Shown here in pieces: positions 52,731 through 60,204 of a DNA stretch of 64,000 nucleotides. Position 1 is the stretch's first letter, and the number at the start of each line of letters is the position of its first letter. The translations under genes were made by a program, and so were the position numbers. Source of the DNA: Priestia megaterium (lineage in GTDB: Bacteria > Bacillota > Bacilli > Bacillales > Bacillaceae_H); NCBI RefSeq assembly GCF_009497655.1, contig NZ_CP023317.1, forward strand, positions 2,075,501 through 2,139,500. Direction: 5' to 3'. The notes under the pieces were generated by a model. The model was not told where the DNA came from, did no database searches, and was given only the letters and a program-made list of their open reading frames with translations.

Positions 52731-52775
52731 AAAGGCTTATCCGCTGCTACTTGCATTAGGGATAAGCCTTTTTGT
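52731..52775 (+). terminator. Bidirectional terminator
   Basis: Stem AAAGGCTTATCC / GGATAAGCCTTT with a long loop and T run, between the small-protein unit and the convergent nucleotidyltransferase gene. Confidence 0.8.
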
Positions 52776-52782
52776 TTTATAC

Positions 52783-53568
52783 TTAGTTCCAAACTTCGTC
52801 TAAAGTATCTCTAAACAATTGATCTAATTCATATGTAGGGTCATCTAATTCTACAGATAAAGTTCTGACGTATTTGTCTAAACGGCCAATTTCTAAGTTT
52901 AAAAATTCATTAATAACATTGATGCGTGGTTCTAAATCTAACTCATCACCACTAATTTTACGCTTTAACAGCTTACTAACCTCTTCTTTTAATTCTCCTT
53001 CTGGTAACAGTTTCTCTAAGAGAATAGGGAATTCTAGTGGAGGGAATTCATTATATTGTTCAACCCACTTAGCAGCTAACACGGGTCTTAAAACGTAAAA
53101 ATATTTTTTGATTTTTACTTCGTCACCTTGTAAATACTCTCTAAAGTTATTTCTAGCCATATTTAAATAGTGGTATATACAAGAAGTAGGAGTAAAGATG
53201 TTAGAATGTAGTTTTTTCATTTTATCAAATGTTGAATACGCCTTGTAATATACAATGTTTGATTGCATCCATTCTAGTAAAGGTGGGTTTGATTTTCTAA
53301 AAAGTTTTAATGTCTTGGTTAAGTCCCAGCCGCTAACATCTAATAGGTCATTAATAGGTAGCTCTATTACATCTCGCTTTTTACCTACACCGATTGGGTC
53401 AATGCTTAAATAATTATTTTTCTTATGAATATAAATAAATCTAACATCATAATCGCTATCTTTAGATGGAAAGTCCCACGCTCTACTTCCAGATTCACAA
53501 GCGTATAATACCTTTACGTCGTAATCTTCTTCAATTTTCTTTAAAGCTGCAACAATTGTTTCTCTCAT
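52783..53568 (-). CDS. Pol-beta-type nucleotidyltransferase, RlaP/YcgL-like
   Basis: A 261-residue protein. The nucleotidyltransferase motif is CESGSRAWDFPSKDSDYDVR (residues about 24-43): GS followed by the metal-binding DxD as SDYDVR, with a third acidic residue in KRDVIELPINDLL. The helical C-terminal region (FYVLRPVLAAKWVEQYNEFP) matches the RlaP family, whose members occur near RNA ligases. B. subtilis YcgL (about 260 residues) is the nearest homologue I recall. No RNA ligase is in the window. It is monocistronic with a reasonable start (GAGGTTGGGTT before ATG). The substrate is unknown. Confidence 0.85.
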   Translation of the reverse strand: MRETIVAALKKIEEDYDVKVLYACESGSRAWDFPSKDSDYDVRFIYIHKKNNYLSIDPIGVGKKRDVIELPINDLLDVSGWDLTKTLKLFRKSNPPLLEWMQSNIVYYKAYSTFDKMKKLHSNIFTPTSCIYHYLNMARNNFREYLQGDEVKIKKYFYVLRPVLAAKWVEQYNEFPPLEFPILLEKLLPEGELKEEVSKLLKRKISGDELDLEPRINVINEFLNLEIGRLDKYVRTLSVELDDPTYELDQLFRDTLDEVWN

Positions 53569-53724
53569 AACCCAACCTCATTTTCTTTTAATGCTTTCTA
53601 TATACAAAAGCTATTACTATTTCTCCTATTATATTTCATAATGTATGGAAAATGGTAAATAAATAAAAAAAGCTTCCTTTAAGCCTCTAAAAATCTACGA
53701 AAATATAGAGAGTGAAAAACTATA

Positions 53725-54195
53725 TCACTCAAAAAGCACTATATCCAATCCCTTTCTGCGGTAACAGGTTAGAAGCGTATACAGTTCTGCACGGTGATGG
53801 TATAAATGAGACTGAATTTCAAGTAGCCACTCAAAACATGTATACGTGCATCCCCAATAGGACGTTTGCAATGAAAAAAGCTTTCGTTCGTCAAAAGAAG
53901 AGTAGGCCGCTTTTAGCTGATTGAAGCCATCTATTAAAGCTGTTTTGAGTTCAAGCTTTGTATAAGCTGGATGCTGCAGATAAAAGTCGTTCATTTTATC
54001 TGCAGAGTAGCCTGAGGAAATAGAATAGTCTGCACTACAAATGAGACATAAATGCTGCAGCAGCTCTTGAATAGACCGCTTGTGAGGGAGGGGACGATAA
54101 GCAAGCTCTTCTTCTGTAACCTCATCAATGATCGCGGTGAGAGACTGGACGTTGACGTGTATTTGATTAAACACCATCTCACAGTACGAATTCAT
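53725..54195 (-). CDS. DinB/YfiT-like putative metal-dependent hydrolase family protein
   Basis: A 156-residue four-helix bundle. The likely metal-binding His residues are in LLQHLCLICSAD (about 48) and QSHLYHHRAELYTLL (about 130-134), the usual DinB triad. AAAAGGATG lies upstream of ATG. It starts 15 bases after the stop of the hydrolase-like/BTAD regulator on the same strand, so it is probably the second gene of that operon and a possible target. Family members include bacillithiol-dependent transferases; activity here is unassigned. Confidence 0.85.
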   Translation of the reverse strand: MNSYCEMVFNQIHVNVQSLTAIIDEVTEEELAYRPLPHKRSIQELLQHLCLICSADYSISSGYSADKMNDFYLQHPAYTKLELKTALIDGFNQLKAAYSSFDERKLFSLQTSYWGCTYTCFEWLLEIQSHLYHHRAELYTLLTCYRRKGLDIVLFE

Positions 54196-54210
54196 GTATT
54201 CACATCCTTT

Positions 54211-55764
54211 TTATTCAACTAAATACTGCATTTTTTGATTCAGCCAGTACTCTGATTTTTCATTGTTATCGAGCTTGATATAGCAATCGATAATTTCATC
54301 ATAAATGAATTCTTTTTCTTCTACTAAATCAATAAATTTAACGAGTAAAAATACGGCTTTCGAAACTTTTCCATTCTCACAAAGCCATTCTTTCATCCAG
54401 ATTAATAGATCAAGAAGAATAATCTCTATTTTCACTCGGATATCAAGGAACCAGTCGTCATAAATCGTTGTTAAATAATGAGGAACTAATTGATGTAGGC
54501 GCTGTTCAGCTTCCTTGAATTTCAGCGACGGGTCAGACTGTTCGGTTATCCACTGAAGGTCAGTTAGTAAATCTAATCCATCGCTTGACACATCGGCATT
54601 TAAAGAAATGAGCTGCCTGTTAACAAGTAAAACCGGCTCTGAATTTTCTGCGTTCAATAACTTTTTTAAATGAGACAAGTAGACGCGTAAATTCTTTTTA
54701 GCATTGCTTAAAGGTATGTCAGGCCACAGTGCTTCGCATAGCTGTTCTCTGCTGATAGAATGATGAAAAATAAGATATAGTAAAATTTCTTGAGCAAAGC
54801 GCTTATTCCAGCCTTCTGTAATAAGCTGACCATTTACATAGACGGAAAAAGAGTATAAGAAATCTACTTTAAGAGAGGGTGTGTGGGCATGAAAATCTTT
54901 TTGTATGTCTATAGCCGTATCACTTTCCCAGTTTTTAAGTATTTTCATAGAATCATTCTTTAAAGAAGGCAGCTGGCCTGTATTACTTTTAATAAAATCT
55001 ATGACAATTTCTCTGAATAAAGCTGTTTTTTCTTTTACTAGAAATAGAGAATGTGCGTTAGGTATGGTCATATGACTGTAGTTTTTTAAAAACATCGTTT
55101 TTGAAATCAGATACTGAGATGAAAACAGCAAATCATGTTGGCCAGATAAAGTGAGTACAGGAAGTGAAATGCTGCTCAGCTCTTGAAATAGACTGGCTGT
55201 AATAGAAAGTTTAACGAAGCGGAAATATACATTAGGATCCATTTGTTTAAGTCTTTCAATCAGCTGTTGTATATTTGCATGTTCAATACTTTCTAGTCTG
55301 CCTAATTCGAAAATTTTTTCTACCGGTATTTGATTTTTGCTTTCTTCGTTGTAACATCTCTTAATCTTTTGAATGGTGCTATCTGAATAAAAAGGAAGAG
55401 ACAGTAGTATCAGTCCTTCAATAAGAAATTCATAGCGGGCGGTAAATTTAACAGCGATTTGTCCTCCAAAGCCCACTCCAACTAAGTAGCACTTCTTTAT
55501 ATTTAATGTATGTAATAAGAGGAAAAGGTCTTCAATATGAGCCTCAAACGATAATTCCCCTGTAGCAGAGGCGCTCTTTCCTGTCTCTCTCAAATCGTAT
55601 TGAATAACACGGTAATGTTGGGTTAATTCCGCAGTAATAGAATCAAAAAGCGTATGATCAGTGACACAAGAATGAACCATAACAACGGTTTCTGTCTTGT
55701 TAGTGAACACGGGCGAATGAATTTCATAGTAAATTTTTTCTGTCGCCGTATGCAGAAAAGGCAT
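54211..55764 (-). CDS. Regulator: degenerate alpha/beta-hydrolase domain fused to SARP/BTAD-type activator
   Basis: A 517-residue protein from ATG 55764 (GGAGG nine bases upstream). Residues 1-260 follow an alpha/beta-hydrolase: ETVVMVHSCVTDHTLFDSIT, YDLRETGKSA, then CYLVGVGFGGQIAVKF at the nucleophile elbow, where GxSxG has become GVGFG, losing the Ser. The later GQHDLLF and IPNAHSLF keep the Asp and His positions. Residues about 300-400 are an OmpR-like winged helix (ILLYLIFHHSISREQLCEAL, LRVYLSHLKKLLNAEN) and 400-517 a bacterial transcriptional activation (BTAD) domain. It is probably a ligand-sensing transcription factor. It lies beside sinIR and upstream of the DinB gene. Confidence 0.82.
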   Translation of the reverse strand: MPFLHTATEKIYYEIHSPVFTNKTETVVMVHSCVTDHTLFDSITAELTQHYRVIQYDLRETGKSASATGELSFEAHIEDLFLLLHTLNIKKCYLVGVGFGGQIAVKFTARYEFLIEGLILLSLPFYSDSTIQKIKRCYNEESKNQIPVEKIFELGRLESIEHANIQQLIERLKQMDPNVYFRFVKLSITASLFQELSSISLPVLTLSGQHDLLFSSQYLISKTMFLKNYSHMTIPNAHSLFLVKEKTALFREIVIDFIKSNTGQLPSLKNDSMKILKNWESDTAIDIQKDFHAHTPSLKVDFLYSFSVYVNGQLITEGWNKRFAQEILLYLIFHHSISREQLCEALWPDIPLSNAKKNLRVYLSHLKKLLNAENSEPVLLVNRQLISLNADVSSDGLDLLTDLQWITEQSDPSLKFKEAEQRLHQLVPHYLTTIYDDWFLDIRVKIEIILLDLLIWMKEWLCENGKVSKAVFLLVKFIDLVEEKEFIYDEIIDCYIKLDNNEKSEYWLNQKMQYLVE

Positions 55765-55996
55765 AAAAGCAATCCTCCTAGTGTCTAACTGTAGCGTTTG
55801 TGTAACGGTAAAATCATTATGATAGGAATAGACAAAAATTTCAAAAAAATTGGTGCTTTTTAGCAAATGTAAAATGTCTAATGTTCTAGTAATATCCATT
55901 ATACTGTAAAACCATAGTGAAAAATAAGGGAGAATGTCCAAAAACAGCAAAAAGAAAACGTTCTCAATTCCCGAAAAAGAAGAAAGGAAGCGAATT

Positions 55997-56122
55997 ATGA
56001 ATTTTAAAGACGAAAATGCGTTAGACTTAGAATGGGTTATGCTCATAATGGAAGCAAAAGAAACAGGTATAAGCATCGAGGAAGTTAGACAATTTTTACA
56101 AAGTATTAGTTCAAATTCTTAG
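55997..56122 (+). CDS. sinI: SinI-like anti-repressor
   Basis: A 41-residue protein from ATG 55997 (AAAGGAAG seven bases upstream). ATG 55934 would give 62 residues but is too close to its GGGAG. The segment LDLEWVMLIMEAKETGISIE, then EVRQFLQ, is the SinI/SinR heterodimerisation helix pair. SinI binds and inactivates SinR, relieving repression of matrix genes. It lies directly upstream of sinR, the conserved order. The intergenic 182 bases allow a separate sinR promoter. Confidence 0.87.
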   Translation: MNFKDENALDLEWVMLIMEAKETGISIEEVRQFLQSISSNS

Positions 56123-56304
56123 CCGATACATCAGTAAGGAAATAAAGAATTCGTTACGGATAGCTAACCTTTATAGCGGGTCTCAAGCTATGTCCACTAG
56201 ATGTATAATCATCCCTTTACAGTAAGAACGTTTATTTATAATGCACGATAAAGTGAAATTATGGTATTATTATCGATAAGTAAGCATTAGTAAGGGTGAT
56301 TATA

Positions 56305-56640
56305 ATGACAATTGGTCAACGTATTCGAGATCTTAGAATGAAACAGGGAATATCGCTAACAGAACTTGCAAACCGAGCGGGTGTTGCTAAATCGTACATA
56401 TCTTCAGTAGAAAGAGGAATTCAGCTCAACCCATCTATTCAATTTCTAAACAAAATTTCTACCTCATTGAACGTGAGTATTGATAGATTGATTCATGAGC
56501 CTATGGATAAAGCTGAGTCGTTGGATATTGATAATGAGTGGCTTGAGTTAGCAAAAGAAGCAGCGGAGTCAGGAATAAGCAAAGAGCAGTTTAAACAATT
56601 TCTTGAATTTCAAAAATGGCAGCGGGCAAAGCAAGATTAA
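56305..56640 (+). CDS. sinR: Biofilm master regulator SinR
   Basis: A 111-residue repressor from ATG 56305 after AAGGGTGAT. Residues 1-65 are the DNA-binding domain: TIGQRIRDLRMKQGISLTEL, then ANRAGVAKSYISSVERGIQL, PSIQFLNKIS. Residues 76-108 are the SinI-interaction domain with IDNEWLELAKEAAESGISKE, QFKQFLEFQKW. The size and both domains match B. subtilis SinR (111 residues). It represses matrix operons and is antagonised by SinI encoded just upstream. The divergent hydrolase-BTAD regulator upstream is not part of the known sin module. Confidence 0.94.
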   Translation: MTIGQRIRDLRMKQGISLTELANRAGVAKSYISSVERGIQLNPSIQFLNKISTSLNVSIDRLIHEPMDKAESLDIDNEWLELAKEAAESGISKEQFKQFLEFQKWQRAKQD

Positions 56641-56700
56641 CTTCGCGGAATATACATAAAAGAGAACTTACATAGCACAACTGCTAAAAAATCATGATTG

Positions 56701-56740
56701 CAAAAAAGAGATTCCATTTATCTATGGAATCTCTTTTTTG
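56701..56740 (+). terminator. Bidirectional terminator
   Basis: Stem AAAAGAGATTCCAT / ATGGAATCTCTTTT with T run, between convergent sinR and the monooxygenase gene. Confidence 0.9.
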
Positions 56741-56745
56741 TTGAC

Positions 56746-57834
56746 TTAAGAAGAAATAAAATGAGACGGGAATTCTTTTTCTCGCTGAAACTGAATACGT
56801 TCAAGAGTTATTAATCTTGGCTTTCTTTTCTGTTCAAACTGTCTCAATGTTTCTGAAATCTCTTTGTTTTGATAAAAAACTTGATGCAGTAAGTCAGACA
56901 GTAAGTCAGCATCTTTTAATGACTCGTTTAATCCAAAAGCGCCAGTAGGAGTCATCGTATGAGCAGCATCACCTAACAAGAGCAGGTGATGTTTTGACCA
57001 CACTTCGCTTATGCTGCTTTGCACAGAAAGAAGCGTAAAGTCTGACCACGACTTAATAAACCTTTCAATTGAAAGGTTTAAGCTAGGGAAAGCCTCTATT
57101 AAACGCTGAATAAACGGTTTAAACGATTGTTTTCGAAGAGCAGGATAGCTGTCTTTTTCAATATTCCATCCGATTTGAACAAAGCCTTTTGCTTGAGAAA
57201 AAAGCGCTACCTGCTGCTGCTTCACAAGCGCAAATTTAATAGAAGGCTCCCAGTTGGCAGGTGCAGGAATTTTCGCCCAAAGCAAATCGTATCCATGATT
57301 ATGAATATTGTTTTTTATGTGCGCAAGTTTGCGAACAGTTGAATATCGACCATCTGCTCCAATAATGATTTTACTTTCAACTATTATTTCACCCCGGCCT
57401 TTTTGCTGAGCTTTTATTCCAGTATATTGTCCTTTTTCATTTTGCGTTAGCTCCGTTACTTTTGTGCCCAGCATAAGTTTGTAGGAGGGATGGCTGCTTG
57501 CTCGGCTATCTATAGACTGAAGAAGATGCTGCTGTGGAACATGAATTCCTGCATGCCCAAGTTCAGATTCTATCGTTTTGAATACATGTCCATCTTTCCA
57601 GTATTCGACCCTAGACATTCGAAGGAGGCCTAAGCTTTCAATTTCTTCAAATATATGATGTTTTTTAAGAATCATTTCTCCATCTTCATTTAAATGTTCG
57701 CCTCGAAATTCTTTTCCAAGCTTATCAGATCTCTCTATCAGTATAGTTGATATATTTTGTTTAGCCAGTAGATAGGCTAGTAGAGCACCGCCTGGTCCGG
57801 CTCCTATTATACACACATCTGTTTGATAGTTCAT
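56746..57834 (-). CDS. FAD-dependent monooxygenase, p-hydroxybenzoate hydroxylase type
   Basis: A 362-residue flavoprotein hydroxylase from ATG 57834 after AAGGTGAAG. The dinucleotide motif is CIIGAGPGGALLAYLLAKQ (residues 7-25), FRGEHLNEDG gives the Arg/His region, IIIGADGRYSTVRKLA is the DG motif, and LLLLGDAAHTMTPTGAFGLN is the GD motif that binds the FAD ribityl chain. Similar enzymes hydroxylate aromatics, antibiotics or quinones using NAD(P)H and O2. The substrate is unknown. A palindrome lies about 30 bases upstream of the gene. Monocistronic. Confidence 0.92.
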   Translation of the reverse strand: MNYQTDVCIIGAGPGGALLAYLLAKQNISTILIERSDKLGKEFRGEHLNEDGEMILKKHHIFEEIESLGLLRMSRVEYWKDGHVFKTIESELGHAGIHVPQQHLLQSIDSRASSHPSYKLMLGTKVTELTQNEKGQYTGIKAQQKGRGEIIVESKIIIGADGRYSTVRKLAHIKNNIHNHGYDLLWAKIPAPANWEPSIKFALVKQQQVALFSQAKGFVQIGWNIEKDSYPALRKQSFKPFIQRLIEAFPSLNLSIERFIKSWSDFTLLSVQSSISEVWSKHHLLLLGDAAHTMTPTGAFGLNESLKDADLLSDLLHQVFYQNKEISETLRQFEQKRKPRLITLERIQFQREKEFPSHFISS

Positions 57835-57863
57835 TTTCTTCACCTTGTTTGTTATATGCAATT

Positions 57864-57881
57864 AAGTTACTTTTAGTAAGT
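57864..57881 (-). promoter_or_regulatory. Candidate operator of the FAD monooxygenase gene
   Basis: AAGTTACTTTTAGTAAGT is an inverted repeat (AGTTACT / AGTAAGT around TTT with one mismatch), 30 bases before the start codon, with a second AT-rich GTATATTAAC segment next to it. The cognate regulator is not evident in the window. Confidence 0.45.
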
Positions 57882-58165
57882 ATATTAACTTTTATAAATG
57901 TTAATGTCAACTTTTTTATAGCTTTTCTTCTATGGAATTCGTTCTTTGGTCGAAACACAAATAAGGTTTTACATAAACAAAGTCAAAGATTAAGTTTTAT
58001 GGTAAACTAAAATACACAAATTATTTTGAATAATTTGTATAAAAAGGTGAAATTTAAACATTGTTGAGAAAAAGCACGGTTGGAAAGCTGCAGGATTTTT
58101 AGCAAGAAGAGTAGAGAACGTCTCTGAAAATTCTAGCAAACTCCAATTTCGACTGGAGGATGATT

Positions 58166-58561
58166 ATGACAAAAGTAGAACATTATATTCAAACATTGGG
58201 TAACAGTGCAGATTTGCTAACGAAAAAGCAGACAAGCATTTACTTCGAAAAACTTTCAAACACCTTTCCTTTTTTAACAATCATGCAAATTAATTGGAGA
58301 AAAGTATTAATTAAAAAGTCCGCCCGGCATATTGAAGAAATCAAAAAATGGCTTCAAGAGATGAATATAAAAGAACATCAGGTTGTTTTATTTTGGAAAC
58401 GAGCAACTAAAGCCGTAAGCGTCGATTTAGCTCAGGCTCTAACGTTTTTCCAACAAACAGCTGATCTTACAGAAGAAGCGTTTATTTACTGTCCGTCTGT
58501 TGACTATGTCATTGAATATTTTAAAGACGGTAAAATGATGATTGGTTTAGCAGCACGTTAA
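58166..58561 (+). CDS. Conserved-looking protein of unknown function, 131 residues
   Basis: ATG 58166 lies six bases after GGAGG; ATG 58160 directly abuts it. The protein is soluble, with mixed alpha/beta character: EHYIQTLGNSADLLTKKQTS, FPFLTIMQINWRKVLIKKS and YCPSVDYVIEYFKDGKMMIG. No catalytic motif, signal peptide or membrane segment. I do not recognise the family. It has an unusually long leader (58040-58165) in which CTCCA / TGGAG could pair and mask the ribosome binding site. It ends at an imperfect terminator. Confidence 0.65.
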   Translation: MTKVEHYIQTLGNSADLLTKKQTSIYFEKLSNTFPFLTIMQINWRKVLIKKSARHIEEIKKWLQEMNIKEHQVVLFWKRATKAVSVDLAQALTFFQQTADLTEEAFIYCPSVDYVIEYFKDGKMMIGLAAR

Positions 58562-58572
58562 TTAAAAGGGAA

Positions 58573-58622
58573 AAAAGCTGAGGGAAGAGGGGGAATGAGA
58601 ACTTCTTCACTCGGCTTTTTAT
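58573..58622 (+). terminator. Imperfect rho-independent terminator
   Basis: Stem AAAGCTGAGGGAAGA pairs imperfectly with TCTTCACTCGGCTTT across a G-rich loop and is followed by T5. Confidence 0.6.
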
Positions 58623-58703
58623 GCATATAAACTCTAAAAAATACGAAACATAACGTTATTTACAACATAAATTACCTTCTCTTTATAATTAGTGGGAAAA
58701 GTA

Positions 58704-58753
58704 TTGACATTTTCCATAAAACAAATATAATTAACATTAATCATATTGTTAAT
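58704..58753 (+). promoter_or_regulatory. SigA promoter with overlapping NrtR operator (upstream of nrtR)
   Basis: TTGACA (58704-58709), 16 bases, TATAAT (58726-58731): a consensus promoter. The inverted repeat ATTAACA (58730-58736), N10, TGTTAAT (58747-58753) begins on the -10 element, so binding would block transcription. The identical format recurs at 59585-59608. Confidence 0.82.
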
Positions 58754-58783
58754 TGTAAAAAGAGTGATCAGGAGAAATGCTGA

Positions 58784-59560
58784 ATGTCGAACAAAAAAGC
58801 AATGACTAATCAAATGAAAAAAGAATACCCTAAACCCTATGGCTATACGTCAGATATTGCTGTATTTACGATTGTGACGGAAGAAAAAGAACCCTACAAA
58901 CCACCTAAAATGAATTTAAAATTAATGCTTATCCAGCGAGCAATGCTAAACGCGGAGGGAGAAAAGAACAGCGAAGCAGGAAAGTGGGCGCTTCCCGGCG
59001 GATTTGTCCATCCTGATGAATCAGCTTTTGAAGCGGCTAAAAGAGAGCTCGAAGAAGAAACGGGCGTGAACGATATCCATTTAAAACACTATGGTGTCTA
59101 TGATGAGCCCGGAAGAGACGATAGGGGATGGGTCATCACAAACGCACATTATGCAATTGTCCCAGAAGATAGTCTAATAAAACGAAAAGCGAATGATGAT
59201 GCTGCTCGAGTTGAATTATTTAAAATAGATGAAATCTTTTCATTGCCTTTAGCTTTTGATCATGAAATCATCATTCGAGATGCAATCAAGGAAATTAAGA
59301 AAGATTTATTGCAAACGACTATTGCTCAGAAGTTTCTGCCTTCTCAGTTTACATACTCTGAACTGCAGGCTGTGCTGCTTACCGTAACGGATGATGCGGC
59401 AATTAAAAGTGATCAGGCGTTTGCACGAAAAATAAGAATGCTGCCATTCATTGAAGAAGTAGACGGAAAAACAACGACGAGAACGTCTAAAAAGCCAACA
59501 AAGCTCTACCGGTTTGTTGAGATGAATGTGATGAAGCCAATCTATACAGCACGCTATTAA
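58784..59560 (+). CDS. nrtR: NrtR-type Nudix-related transcriptional regulator of NAD metabolism
   Basis: A 258-residue protein with two domains. Residues about 20-165 are a Nudix fold; the box reads GGFVHPDESAFEAAKRELEE, then ETGV, with every catalytic position of GX5EX7REUXEEXGU kept, so ADP-ribose hydrolysis may persist. Residues about 175-258 form the NrtR winged helix, including FLPSQFTYSELQAVLLTVTD and KTTTRTSKKPTKLYRFVE. NrtR represses NAD genes and is released by ADP-ribose-type ligands. It heads the pncA-pncB-nadD-nadE cluster and has matching operators in front of itself and of pncA. Confidence 0.94.
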   Translation: MSNKKAMTNQMKKEYPKPYGYTSDIAVFTIVTEEKEPYKPPKMNLKLMLIQRAMLNAEGEKNSEAGKWALPGGFVHPDESAFEAAKRELEEETGVNDIHLKHYGVYDEPGRDDRGWVITNAHYAIVPEDSLIKRKANDDAARVELFKIDEIFSLPLAFDHEIIIRDAIKEIKKDLLQTTIAQKFLPSQFTYSELQAVLLTVTDDAAIKSDQAFARKIRMLPFIEEVDGKTTTRTSKKPTKLYRFVEMNVMKPIYTARY

Positions 59561-59584
59561 AAGAAAAAACTTTCAATTCAAATA

Positions 59585-59608
59585 ATTAACAATATGTTAA
59601 CTGTTAAT
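59585..59608 (+). promoter_or_regulatory. NrtR operator upstream of pncA
   Basis: ATTAACA (59585-59591), N10, TGTTAAT (59602-59608); flanking bases extend it to AATTAACA / TGTTAATT. Same half sites and spacing as 58730-58753, 25 bases before the pncA start. Confidence 0.82.
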
Positions 59609-59632
59609 TTTTATTTATGAGGGGGAAACATA

Positions 59633-60181
59633 ATGAAAAAAGCACTGATTAACATTGATTATACCAATGATTTTGTAGCTGAAAACGGGGCTTTGACATG
59701 CGGAGAACCAGGGCGACACATTGAAACATCCATAAGCGATATCACGCGTCAATTTATTGAGCAAGGCGAGTATGTCGTCTTTGCCATTGATTTTCATAAA
59801 GAAAATGATTCCTTGCATCCAGAATCAGCGCTGTTTCCGCCTCATAATATTGAAGGTTCTGCAGGAAGGAAGCTATACGGAAAGTTAAATGATTTATATA
59901 ATGTGTATCAATCAAAGGCAAATGTAGAATGGATAAATAAAACGAGATACAGCGCATTTGCTGGAACAGATCTGGAGATTAAACTGCGAGAAAGACAGAT
60001 CACCGATGTCTACTTAGCAGGTGTATGTACGGATATCTGTGTACTTCATACAGCAGTAGATGCTTATAATAAAGGATTTGCTATTTATATTTATGAAAAA
60101 GCCGTAGCGAGCTTTAATCAAAAAGGCCATGAGTGGGCGCTCGAACACTTTAAATCTTGCCTCAGAGCAGAAATTATTTAA
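59633..60181 (+). CDS. pncA: Nicotinamidase
   Basis: Deaminates nicotinamide to nicotinate in NAD salvage. A 182-residue isochorismatase-fold enzyme with the Cys/Asp/Lys triad: Asp in ALINIDYTNDFV (about residue 8), Lys in EWINKTRYSAFAGTD (about 103), and Cys in AGVCTDICVLHTAVDAY (about 139). IDFHKENDSLHPES supplies the metal-binding Asp/His positions. Length and motifs match the B. subtilis PncA type. It is preceded by an NrtR operator, and pncB follows after 23 bases. Confidence 0.95.
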   Translation: MKKALINIDYTNDFVAENGALTCGEPGRHIETSISDITRQFIEQGEYVVFAIDFHKENDSLHPESALFPPHNIEGSAGRKLYGKLNDLYNVYQSKANVEWINKTRYSAFAGTDLEIKLRERQITDVYLAGVCTDICVLHTAVDAYNKGFAIYIYEKAVASFNQKGHEWALEHFKSCLRAEII

Positions 60182-60204
60182 GGACATAAAAGTGGAGGAA
60201 ATCA

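Noticed and set aside
55934-55996. 62-residue form of SinI
   Set aside because: ATG 55934 lies almost on its GGGAG; the Lys/Glu-rich extension is not SinI-like, and ATG 55997 has proper spacing.
55765-56076. Longer N-terminus of the hydrolase-BTAD regulator
   Set aside because: The frame is open upstream, but GGAGG sits correctly before ATG 55764, and the extra residues overlap the sinI leader.
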